Below the pieces are notes generated by a model. The model saw only the letters and a list, made by a program, of their open reading frames with translations. It ran no database searches and was not told the origin of the DNA. From assembly GCA_947175045.1 (NCBI GenBank), contig CAMWLH010000022.1:1-13068 (forward strand): a stretch of DNA of 13,068 nucleotides, in the 5' to 3' direction. This document shows, piece after piece, positions 1 to 6,372 of the stretch. Numbering within the stretch: the stretch's first letter is position 1; every line of letters starts with the position of its first letter. Both the position numbers and the translations under genes were made by a program. Source of the stretch: an uncultured Clostridia bacterium. Lineage in GTDB: Bacteria > Bacillota > Clostridia > Oscillospirales > Ruminococcaceae.

Positions 1-2558
1 GGTATCGTCAGCACAAGGCGCACCGTTTCCTCTCTGATGGCGGCAATCATCTCATCAAACATCGCAAAGCCCTCAAAGCGGTATTCCTCAACGGGATTTC
101 TCTGCGCGTAGCTTCTGAGGTACATACCCGATTTGAGCGAATCCATGGCGTCAATGTGATCCTCCCAGTGCCTGTCGACCGTCTTTAACAGGCACACGCG
201 CTCCACCTCGCGCATTGCGGGAGAGCCCATATCCTGCTCGCGCACCTTGTAGATCATCTCAGCGCGCCCCTTGATAAAGTCCACAACGTCCTCTTTGGTT
301 ATCTCGTTGAGTTCCTCCGCGGTATAGCGCAGGTCGGTGTCCATAACGAAAAGGTTGAGGTAATGCGCGCGCAGACCGTCCAGATTCCAGTTGTCCGCCG
401 CCGCGTCAGAGCAGTACATACTTACCGTTTCCTCGATATTCTGCATCATCATGTTCTGAATGTTCGCGCTGATATCCTCACCGTCGAGCACCTTGGTACG
501 CTGCGAGTAAATGGTGGTGCGCTGCTGCGACATTACGTCGTCGAAATCCAGAACGTTCTTGCGGATAGCGAAGTTGCGGCTTTCTATCTTCTTCTGCGCG
601 GATTCTATCGTTCCCGAAAGGAAAGGCGCTTCGATAGGCATATTCTCGTCAAAATTCATGGTTTCCATGAAGCGCTGTACCCTGTCGCCGCCGAACAATC
701 TCATAAGATCGTCCTCTAGGGAGATATAGAAACGGCTCTCTCCGGGGTCGCCCTGACGTCCCGAACGTCCGCGGAGCTGATTGTCGATACGGCGGCTCTC
801 ATGACGCTCCGTACCGATAATGAACAGTCCGCCCGCCTCGCGCACTTCGTCCGCTTCGGGCTTTATCTTCTCCTCGTATTTCCTGTTCAGCTCCTGATAT
901 TTATTGCGCGCCTCAATGATAGCCTCGTCATCGGTATCCGCAAAGCCGGTAGCCTCCTGAATAACGCTCTCCTCGTAGCCCAGCTTCTTCATTTCGGCAA
1001 TAGCCATATACTCCGCGTTACCGCCCAGCTTGATATCCGTACCGCGCCCCGCCATATTGGTCGCGATGGTAACGGCGTTCTTCTTGCCCGCCTGCGCGAC
1101 GATCTCCGCCTCGCGCTCGTGATTCTTCGCGTTGAGCACCTCGTGCTTTATCCCGCGCGCTTTAAGCAGCTTGGAGAGCTGCTCCGACTTTTCAATGGTG
1201 ACGGTACCCACAAGCACGGGCTGACCCTTCTTGTGGCACTCCTCCACCTGGTCGCAGACCGCCTTCAGCTTGCCGCGCATATTCTTGTAGACCTGATCCT
1301 GGTTATCCTTGCGGATAACGGGCTTGTTTGTGGGAATTTCGATAATGTCAAGGGAGTATATCTGACGAAACTCGTCCTCCTCGGTCATTGCGGTACCCGT
1401 CATACCCGACAGCTTCTGATACAAACGGAAGAAATTCTGGAACGTTATGGTAGCAAGGGTCTTGCTCTCGCGGTTTACCTTAACGCCCTCCTTAGCCTCG
1501 ATAGCCTGGTGCAGACCCTCGTTGTAGCGCCGTCCGAACATCAGACGTCCCGTGCTCTCATCGACAATGATTATTTCTCCGTCCTTGATAACATAGTCAA
1601 CGTCCAGTTTCATGATGCCGTTTGCGCGGATAGCCTGATTTATGTGGTGCAGCAGCGTAATATTGTCGGGATCCATGAGGTTTTCCACGCCGAAATAATT
1701 CTCCGCCTTAGCCACGCCGCTCGGAAGAAGGTTACAGGTCTTAGCTTTTTCGTCTATGATATAGTCGCCCTCCAGGGTATCCTCATAGTCCTCCTTGGAA
1801 TCCAGCTCCACCACCTTGTTCATGGTGAGCGTTTTGGCAAACTTGTCCGCCTTTGCGTAAAGATCGGTGGATTTCTCACCGCGTCCCGAAATAATAAGCG
1901 GAGTCCTCGCCTCGTCTATGAGAATGGAGTCCACCTCGTCCACAATGGCAAAATTGGGCGCGCGCTGAACCTTGTCCTTTTTGTACATACACATATTATC
2001 GCGCAGGTAATCGAAGCCCAGTTCGTTGTTGGTAGCGTAGGTTATGTCGCAGGCGTATGCCGCGCGGCGCTGATCGTTGTCCATATCATGGATAATAAGT
2101 CCCACCGTAAGCCCGAGGAAGCGGTGAACCTTTGCCATAAGCTCACTGTCGCGCTTTGCAAGATAGTCGTTTACCGTTACGATATGAACGCCCTTGCCGG
2201 TCAGCGCGTTGAGATAGGAGGGCAGGCTCGCGACAAAGGTTTTGCCCTCGCCCGTTCTCATCTCGGCTATACGCCCCTGGTGAAGCACGATACCGCCTAT
2301 GATCTGCACGGGATAATGGCGTATGCCTATAACTCTGTCCGAGGCTTCGCGGCACACCGCAAACGCGTCGGGCAGGATATCGTCCAGCGTTTCACCCGCC
2401 GCCAGTCTGTCCTTAAGGATACCCGTCTGCTGCTTGAGCTCCGCGTCAGACATAGCCTTGTATTTATCTTCAAGGTCGAGCACCGCCTTTTTGATCGGTT
2501 CGATACGTTTCAGTTCTCTTGACGAATAAGTTCCGAAAATTGATTTTATAATACCCAT
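1..2558 (-). CDS. secA: SecA preprotein translocase ATPase, C-terminus cut by window edge
   Basis: SecA is the cytoplasmic motor that binds preproteins and pushes them through the SecYEG channel using ATP. The minus strand is open from the ATG at 2558 to the left edge, giving 852 codons. Visible are the Walker A motif (TGEGKT, residues 102-107, preceded by the SecA-typical RHYPVQIIGG and IAEM), the Walker B/DEAD-type stretch VDEVDSILIDEARTPLIISG (about 206-225), and the late signatures TNMAGRGTDIKLGG and GRSGRQGDPG of the second ATPase domain. The reading ends inside the helical scaffold (GFAMFDEMIAAIREE...); compared with Bacillus SecA, roughly 60 residues including the C-terminal linker and any zinc-binding tail are missing. 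The start is set by MGIIKSIFG, a usual SecA N-terminus, with an AGAAAGGG ribosome site a few bases upstream. All plus-strand open frames in this region are shadows. It is transcribed alone from its own promoter, divergently from the lipid locus. Confidence 0.97.
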   Translation of the reverse strand, partial: MGIIKSIFGTYSSRELKRIEPIKKAVLDLEDKYKAMSDAELKQQTGILKDRLAAGETLDDILPDAFAVCREASDRVIGIRHYPVQIIGGIVLHQGRIAEMRTGEGKTFVASLPSYLNALTGKGVHIVTVNDYLAKRDSELMAKVHRFLGLTVGLIIHDMDNDQRRAAYACDITYATNNELGFDYLRDNMCMYKKDKVQRAPNFAIVDEVDSILIDEARTPLIISGRGEKSTDLYAKADKFAKTLTMNKVVELDSKEDYEDTLEGDYIIDEKAKTCNLLPSGVAKAENYFGVENLMDPDNITLLHHINQAIRANGIMKLDVDYVIKDGEIIIVDESTGRLMFGRRYNEGLHQAIEAKEGVKVNRESKTLATITFQNFFRLYQKLSGMTGTAMTEEDEFRQIYSLDIIEIPTNKPVIRKDNQDQVYKNMRGKLKAVCDQVEECHKKGQPVLVGTVTIEKSEQLSKLLKARGIKHEVLNAKNHEREAEIVAQAGKKNAVTIATNMAGRGTDIKLGGNAEYMAIAEMKKLGYEESVIQEATGFADTDDEAIIEARNKYQELNRKYEEKIKPEADEVREAGGLFIIGTERHESRRIDNQLRGRSGRQGDPGESRFYISLEDDLMRLFGGDRVQRFMETMNFDENMPIEAPFLSGTIESAQKKIESRNFAIRKNVLDFDDVMSQQRTTIYSQRTKVLDGEDISANIQNMMMQNIEETVSMYCSDAAADNWNLDGLRAHYLNLFVMDTDLRYTAEELNEITKEDVVDFIKGRAEMIYKVREQDMGSPAMREVERVCLLKTVDRHWEDHIDAMDSLKSGMYLRSYAQRNPVEEYRFEGFAMFDEMIAAIREETVRLVLTI

Positions 2559-2618
2559 TGGATATATTTCCCTTTCTTTTAACTGTGACATTCTATGTTA
2601 CATAAATATTCAACTTAT

Positions 2619-2647
2619 ATTATACATCAAAATCTCTTCTTTGTCAA
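2619..2647 (-). promoter_or_regulatory. sigma-A promoter of secA
   Basis: On the minus strand TTGACA (2642-2647) and TATAAT (2619-2624) are separated by exactly 17 bases, a perfect housekeeping promoter. It lies about 60 bases upstream of the secA start, leaving a leader of roughly 50 bases. Function is inferred from the match to consensus and its position. Confidence 0.9.
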
Positions 2648-2710
2648 CAGTGATTTGCGGTTTTAATAGGGTGATTTTGAAAAAAAGATATTGAAGCGGG
2701 GCATATGCTA

Positions 2711-2739
2711 TTGAAATCCGTTAAGTTTTATGATATAAT
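2711..2739 (+). promoter_or_regulatory. sigma-A promoter of the lipid locus
   Basis: TTGAAA (2711-2716) and TATAAT (2734-2739) are 17 bases apart, one mismatch from consensus, ending 50 bases before the ATG at 2790. The downstream genes are so tightly packed that this promoter probably drives at least dgkA to psd. No equally good promoter is visible before the prenyltransferase, so it may serve all genes to 11233. Confidence 0.85.
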
Positions 2740-2789
2740 AAAATAAACGGCAAATTTATACAAATTGATCTGTAAAGGTCTGAGATAAT

Positions 2790-3146
2790 ATGAAAAACAA
2801 GAATTTTCTGCAAAGCGTGCGGTGCGCTGTGCGGGGCATTAAAAGCGGATTTCTCGCGGAACGCAATTTCAAAATATACGTTTGTATAGCGTTGGTTTTT
2901 CTGGCGCTTAACATAATTACCTCCTCGGGGCTGTACGATTATATAATCCTGCTCGCCCTCACCTGCGGGGTGTTTTCGGCGGAATATATCAACACCGCCG
3001 CGGAACGGATATGCGACAGCCTGTGCTCCGAAAAAAACAAGGACGTCGGGTTTATCAAGGACGTAGCCGCGGGAGCGGTCCTGGTTATGGGAATAGCCTT
3101 TTTCGGAGCCGAGGGAGCCATACTCGTTTCAAATATAATATCATGA
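2790..3146 (+). CDS. dgkA: DgkA-family lipid kinase (diacylglycerol or undecaprenol kinase)
   Basis: This is a small integral-membrane kinase of the DgkA family, 118 residues, the usual length. The family phosphorylates diacylglycerol to phosphatidic acid in Gram-negatives, and mainly undecaprenol in characterised Gram-positive members. The family core is visible: ERNFKIY (24-30, the N-terminal amphipathic segment), EYINTAAERICD (65-76, the E-x2-NTA-x-E...D active-site signature with E72 as the likely catalytic glutamate), and KDVAAGAVLV (90-99). Three hydrophobic segments lie near 30-45, 50-64 and 93-115. The ATG follows AAAGGTC about ten bases upstream. It is first in the locus and its stop overlaps the next start (ATGA). 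Placed before CDP-lipid and phosphatidylethanolamine genes, a role in recycling diacylglycerol into phosphatidic acid is plausible, but undecaprenol as substrate cannot be excluded. Confidence 0.9.
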   Translation: MKNKNFLQSVRCAVRGIKSGFLAERNFKIYVCIALVFLALNIITSSGLYDYIILLALTCGVFSAEYINTAAERICDSLCSEKNKDVGFIKDVAAGAVLVMGIAFFGAEGAILVSNIIS

Positions 3147-3718
3147 TGATCCTTAAAATGTATATTACGATGGTTCCCGTGATACTCGCGGGAATATTAA
3201 ATATGCTGTTTGTGAAAACCCCGCTGTATTCGCGCGCAAAGCGCCCCATTGACGGCGGGAAAACGCTCCGTGACGGAAAGCGGCTTTTTGGAGGCAACAA
3301 GACCTGGGCGGGCTTTTTCGGAATGACAGCGGCAAACGCGCTGACGCAGCTTCTATGGGGATCCGTTTGCCTTAATATGCCCGAAATGTGTCCCCTCTAC
3401 ACCCGCTTTGAAAATACCCCGCTGTTTAACCTCGCCGCGGGCGCGGCTACGGGCTTCGCCTATGTTCTGTTTGAGCTGCCGAACAGCTTTGTCAAGCGCA
3501 GGCTGGATATTCCCGAGGGGAAAACGGTCGGCGGGGTAAAGGGTCGCGTTTTCTTTATCGTCGACCAGGTGGATTCACTGTTCGGGGTGGCGGCGGTTTA
3601 TGCGCTGCTGTTTCCCGTGTCCGTACGGCAGTATTTCTTGTATATCCTGTTGGGTGCGGTCACTCATATTGCGGTAAATTCTCTTTTATACGCGCTGAAA
3701 ATACGGAAAAATCTGTGA
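3143..3718 (+). CDS. CarS-type CDP-alcohol synthase (CTP:phosphatidate cytidylyltransferase-like)
   Basis: The 191-residue membrane protein resembles the CDP-archaeol synthase (CarS, formerly DUF46) family, distant relatives of CdsA that transfer CMP from CTP to a lipid phosphate. Visible signatures are RPIDGGKTLRDGKRLFGGNKTW (34-55 region, with the GKRLFG-x-NKTW core), SFVKRRLDIPEGK (115-127) and a DQVDSLFG motif (141-148) expected to hold metal-binding aspartates. Hydrophobic segments lie near 8-24, 56-76, 94-112, 145-160 and 164-182. The open frame extends upstream to 3011, but that part lies inside dgkA; the start at 3143 overlaps the dgkA stop (ATGA) and begins with MMILKMYITM, so 3146 or 3158 are alternative starts. 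Between a lipid kinase and phosphatidylserine synthase, it most likely makes CDP-diacylglycerol. The family assignment is good; the lipid substrate is inferred. Confidence 0.82.
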   Translation: MMILKMYITMVPVILAGILNMLFVKTPLYSRAKRPIDGGKTLRDGKRLFGGNKTWAGFFGMTAANALTQLLWGSVCLNMPEMCPLYTRFENTPLFNLAAGAATGFAYVLFELPNSFVKRRLDIPEGKTVGGVKGRVFFIVDQVDSLFGVAAVYALLFPVSVRQYFLYILLGAVTHIAVNSLLYALKIRKNL

Positions 3719-3725
3719 GGGAAAA

Positions 3726-4340
3726 ATGTTTATAGGAAAATATAACAGATCTGTAATTTTGACCTATATAGGGGTCGCTTTCGCGTTCGCGGGGATCGCT
3801 CTGACAATGTCGGAGCATATCGCGGCGGCTATGGTCTGCCTTATCGCTGCGGGGATATGCGACCTGTTCGACGGAGCGATAGCGCGGCGCTGCAAGCGCG
3901 ACCAAACCGAAAAGGAATTTGGCGTGCAGATAGACTCACTGGCGGACACCGTGGGATTTCTCGCGCTGCCGACGGTGCTGGGGCTAAGGCTTATGGCGGA
4001 CGTCGGCGCGGTGGGATACCCGATAATCCTCGGGTATATCCTCTGCGGCATAATACGGCTTGCGTGGTTCAACACATCTGCCGCAGCAGAGGGCACCCGG
4101 ACACACTACGACGGGCTCCCCGTAACATATTCGGCGCTGATATTCCCGATATTATGGGCTGTGCTCGGCTTCTTTGAGAGAGCGCCCGCGGCGGTCATCT
4201 GGGCGGTATTTTACGCGCTTGCGGCCGTGATGTTTATTTTCAATGTGAAGATCCCCAAGCCGCGCGGGGCATGGTACGGAATATTCGGAGCGCTGGCGGT
4301 CGGGGTCGCGGCTCTGATAATATTAAGGGATATCGTATGA
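3726..4340 (+). CDS. pssA: CDP-alcohol phosphatidyltransferase, probable phosphatidylserine synthase
   Basis: This 204-residue membrane enzyme belongs to the CDP-alcohol phosphatidyltransferase family, which replaces CMP on a CDP-lipid with an alcohol. The full active-site signature is present: D46-x2-D49-G50-x2-A53-R54 ... G66-x3-D70-x3-D74. The following DSLADTVGFLALP is the form typical of phosphatidylserine synthases rather than PgsA. The remaining chain is mostly hydrophobic helices (about 10-30, 33-48, 75-90, 98-116, 136-152, 156-172, 185-202). The start follows GTGAGGGAAAA and lies seven bases after the preceding stop; the stop overlaps the psd start (ATGA). Direct coupling to psd strongly supports serine as the acceptor. 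An archaetidylserine-synthase-like specificity cannot be ruled out from sequence. Confidence 0.9.
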   Translation: MFIGKYNRSVILTYIGVAFAFAGIALTMSEHIAAAMVCLIAAGICDLFDGAIARRCKRDQTEKEFGVQIDSLADTVGFLALPTVLGLRLMADVGAVGYPIILGYILCGIIRLAWFNTSAAAEGTRTHYDGLPVTYSALIFPILWAVLGFFERAPAAVIWAVFYALAAVMFIFNVKIPKPRGAWYGIFGALAVGVAALIILRDIV

Positions 4341-5200
4341 AAATCTACGACCGAGCCGCGGAAGAATACCGCGAGGAAAAGGAATACGGCGAAAAGAGCC
4401 TAAAATTCCTTTACGGCACGGTGTTCGGCAGAGTTTTGCTGAAAGTGTTTTTCTGCCGCGGCATTTACTCAAAAATAAACGGAGCGTTTATGAGAAGCCC
4501 GCTTTCCGTGCGGAGGATCAAGCCGTTTATACAAAAATACGGAATCTATATCAGAGGCTGCGAACGGACGGACTTCAGGAGCTTTGACGATTTTTTCACG
4601 CGCAAATACCCATTTACCGCCGACTGCACGCCGGACGAGCTTATAGCTCCTTGCTGCGGCAGGCTTTCGGTTTATCCCGTAAGCGACGAGCTTACTCTCA
4701 AAATAAAGGGCAGCCTTTACACCCTGCCCGAGCTTGTGGGGGAGCGATTCGACGTTTCGGAGTTCCGTGGGGGGATATGTCTTGTGTATCGTCTCGCAGT
4801 GGAGGATTGTCACAGGTATGTTTTCTGCGACGACGGGGAGGTGGTGCGCTCCGAGGAGATCAAGGGCGTTCTGCACACCGTTCGCCCCATCTCCGAAAAA
4901 TATCGGGTGTTTTCCCATAATCACAGGGTCTGCACGCTGCTGCGCACAGAGCGCTTCGGCGATATTATTCAAACGGAGGTCGGCGCGCTTCAGATCGGGA
5001 GGATAACAAATCACGATATCACGCGGTTTTCCCGTATGGAGGAAAAGGGATTTTTCGGCTACGGCGGCTCAACGATAATCCAGTTGTTCAAAAGGGATAT
5101 TATTTCGGTGGACGGGGATATACAGGGGCTCTCCGGGAGCGGAATTGAGGTGTCGGTGAAAACCGGCGACAGAATAGGTGAAAGGGTAAGAGAACAATGA
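4337..5200 (+). CDS. psd: Phosphatidylserine decarboxylase proenzyme
   Basis: The enzyme converts phosphatidylserine to phosphatidylethanolamine at the membrane using a pyruvoyl group formed by self-cleavage. The proenzyme has 287 residues, normal for the clostridial type. The cleavage motif is GGST (243-246) within FGYGGSTIIQLF, so Ser245 would become the pyruvoyl group and the C-terminal alpha chain would have about 43 residues. Upstream, FDDFFTRKY (83-91), APCCGRL (104-110), VEDCHRYVF (155-163, with D157 and H159 as likely catalytic residues), VFSHNHRV (191-198) and TEVGALQIGRI (213-223) all fit the family. An open frame starts earlier at 4271 inside pssA; the true ATG is 4337, overlapping the pssA stop as ATGA. 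The GGST variant in place of the LGST of E. coli occurs in the family and does not suggest inactivity. Confidence 0.95.
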   Translation: MKIYDRAAEEYREEKEYGEKSLKFLYGTVFGRVLLKVFFCRGIYSKINGAFMRSPLSVRRIKPFIQKYGIYIRGCERTDFRSFDDFFTRKYPFTADCTPDELIAPCCGRLSVYPVSDELTLKIKGSLYTLPELVGERFDVSEFRGGICLVYRLAVEDCHRYVFCDDGEVVRSEEIKGVLHTVRPISEKYRVFSHNHRVCTLLRTERFGDIIQTEVGALQIGRITNHDITRFSRMEEKGFFGYGGSTIIQLFKRDIISVDGDIQGLSGSGIEVSVKTGDRIGERVREQ

Positions 5201-5424
5201 CTATCGGGGTACTTCTCGCTGACAATGAAAACTAAAAAAAGAGCACGCTCGCTTTTCTGAATGCGATAACGTTATTACAGGGGGAAAACCGATATGTTGA
5301 TATCATCGGCGGAAAGCAACTCCGCAATGATGCGGAGGGACTTCTTGACCGCGAGGTAAAAAGCCGGTACCTTTGGTTTGACGGGCATTAGAGCGACGTT
5401 ATCGAGACAATGGCAACAATTTGA
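5197..5424 (+). pseudogene. Possible decayed small gene coupled to psd
   Basis: An ATG at 5197 overlaps the psd stop in the same ATGA arrangement used elsewhere in this locus, and starts MTIGVLLADNEN before an in-frame TAA at 5233. The same frame then stays open for 51 codons (5236-5388; for example LAFLNAITLLQGEN and YVDIIGGKQLRNDAEGLL) up to a TAG at 5389, and for ten more codons to a TGA at 5422. The composition of the middle stretch looks protein-like, but I do not recognise a family. The simplest reading is an old gene broken by nonsense changes. Alternatives are a non-coding spacer that is open by chance, or sequence errors; an A7 run at 5234-5240 lies just at the first stop. The region separates the phosphatidylethanolamine genes from the second half of the locus. 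Confidence 0.4.
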
Positions 5425-5468
5425 AATTTCGACGCGCAGGCAAAATGCCGCATATTAAGGAGAAAACA

Positions 5469-6368
5469 ATGCTGAAAAGACTTCATATTTATTTCAAGGA
5501 AATGTACCCGATTATCCCCCGCCTTCTGCTGGGGATAATAGTGTTCGGCGAGATATATTTTATCGTGCTGCTGAACAACGGCGTAACGGAATTCAACATA
5601 ACCTGCCAGGAATTTATCGGCGGATTCACAGTGTTCAGTTTTCTGCTGTGGCTGAGGATAGCGGACGACTTCAAGGACTACGAGCTGGACTGCCGCCTGT
5701 TTTCAAGCAGACCACTGCCGTCGGGTCGGGTAAAAAAACGCGATCTCGCCGTATTTGTGTCGATACTTATCGCGGTGACGGTTGCGCTGAACGTCTTTTT
5801 CATGAATAACTTCTGGTTTTTCGTATTCCTGTATGTTTACGGAACGCTTATGTCGCTGTGGTTCTTCCACAAGAAAAAAATACAGAAAAGCCTTCCCCTG
5901 GCGCTGATAACGCACAACCCCGTGCAGATGATAATGAACATCTACATAATCTCATTTACCTGCATAAAATACGGTCTGGAAGCCTTTACGCTGACGAATT
6001 TTCTCGCGGCATGGACGCTTTACTTCCCCGCGCTTATATGGGAGGTCTCCCGCAAAATACGCGCTCCGAAGGACGAAACGGAATACGTCACCTATTCAAA
6101 GCTGTTCGGCTATAAAAAATCCACGGTGTTCGTGCTGGTGCTGACATGGGTGGATATTCTCACAAACGTGCTGCTCGTATGGAATTTAAACAAAATATCC
6201 ATTGTTGCCCTGCTGCTGAACACAGGCTGGATGACGCTGAAATTCGCGCAGTTTATGAAAGACCCAACCCGCTTTAAAATAGTCGACAAGGTGGAGCGCT
6301 ACACATATATCCAGGAATCCATGATGCTTGTCACAATAGTTTTGTATCTTATCATCGGAAAGGTCTGA
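5469..6368 (+). CDS. UbiA-family membrane prenyltransferase-like protein
   Basis: UbiA-family enzymes move a polyprenyl group from its diphosphate to an acceptor such as an aromatic ring, haem, sugar or glycerol phosphate. The first aspartate-rich motif is clear: D66-D67-x2-D70-x3-D74 (IADDFKDYELD), followed by RPLPSGRV (81-88), a hallmark of the family. The second motif is not the usual DxxxD: the matching region reads EVSRKIRAPKDE (192-203) and then TYSKLFG, so acceptor or diphosphate binding may differ. About eight or nine hydrophobic helices fill the 299 residues. The ATG at 5469 follows AAGGAG at ideal distance; an open frame upstream (TTG at 5421) lacks such a site. The dikinase gene starts four bases after the stop. 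The prenyl donor and acceptor cannot be told from sequence; the lipid context hints at a lipid or glycerol-phosphate acceptor. Confidence 0.8.
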   Translation: MLKRLHIYFKEMYPIIPRLLLGIIVFGEIYFIVLLNNGVTEFNITCQEFIGGFTVFSFLLWLRIADDFKDYELDCRLFSSRPLPSGRVKKRDLAVFVSILIAVTVALNVFFMNNFWFFVFLYVYGTLMSLWFFHKKKIQKSLPLALITHNPVQMIMNIYIISFTCIKYGLEAFTLTNFLAAWTLYFPALIWEVSRKIRAPKDETEYVTYSKLFGYKKSTVFVLVLTWVDILTNVLLVWNLNKISIVALLLNTGWMTLKFAQFMKDPTRFKIVDKVERYTYIQESMMLVTIVLYLIIGKV

Positions 6369-6372
6369 CGAA

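Noticed and set aside
363..719. Plus-strand open frame opposite the secA 3' part
   Set aside because: Shadow of secA; no family features in the translation.
801..2522. A 573-codon open frame on the plus strand opposite secA
   Set aside because: It lies wholly antisense to an unmistakable secA, shows no recognisable domain, and has no separate promoter or ribosome site. Codon bias of secA keeps the opposite frame open.
4337..5200. GGST in place of LGST as a sign of an inactive decarboxylase
   Set aside because: The GGST form occurs in functional family members and the cleavage-site glycine-serine pair is intact.
5378..5405. Possible promoter TTGACG / TATCGA (16-base spacing) before the prenyltransferase gene
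   Set aside because: The -10 box is poor (three of six) and the spacing is short; it could as easily be chance, so the prenyltransferase is not given its own promoter.
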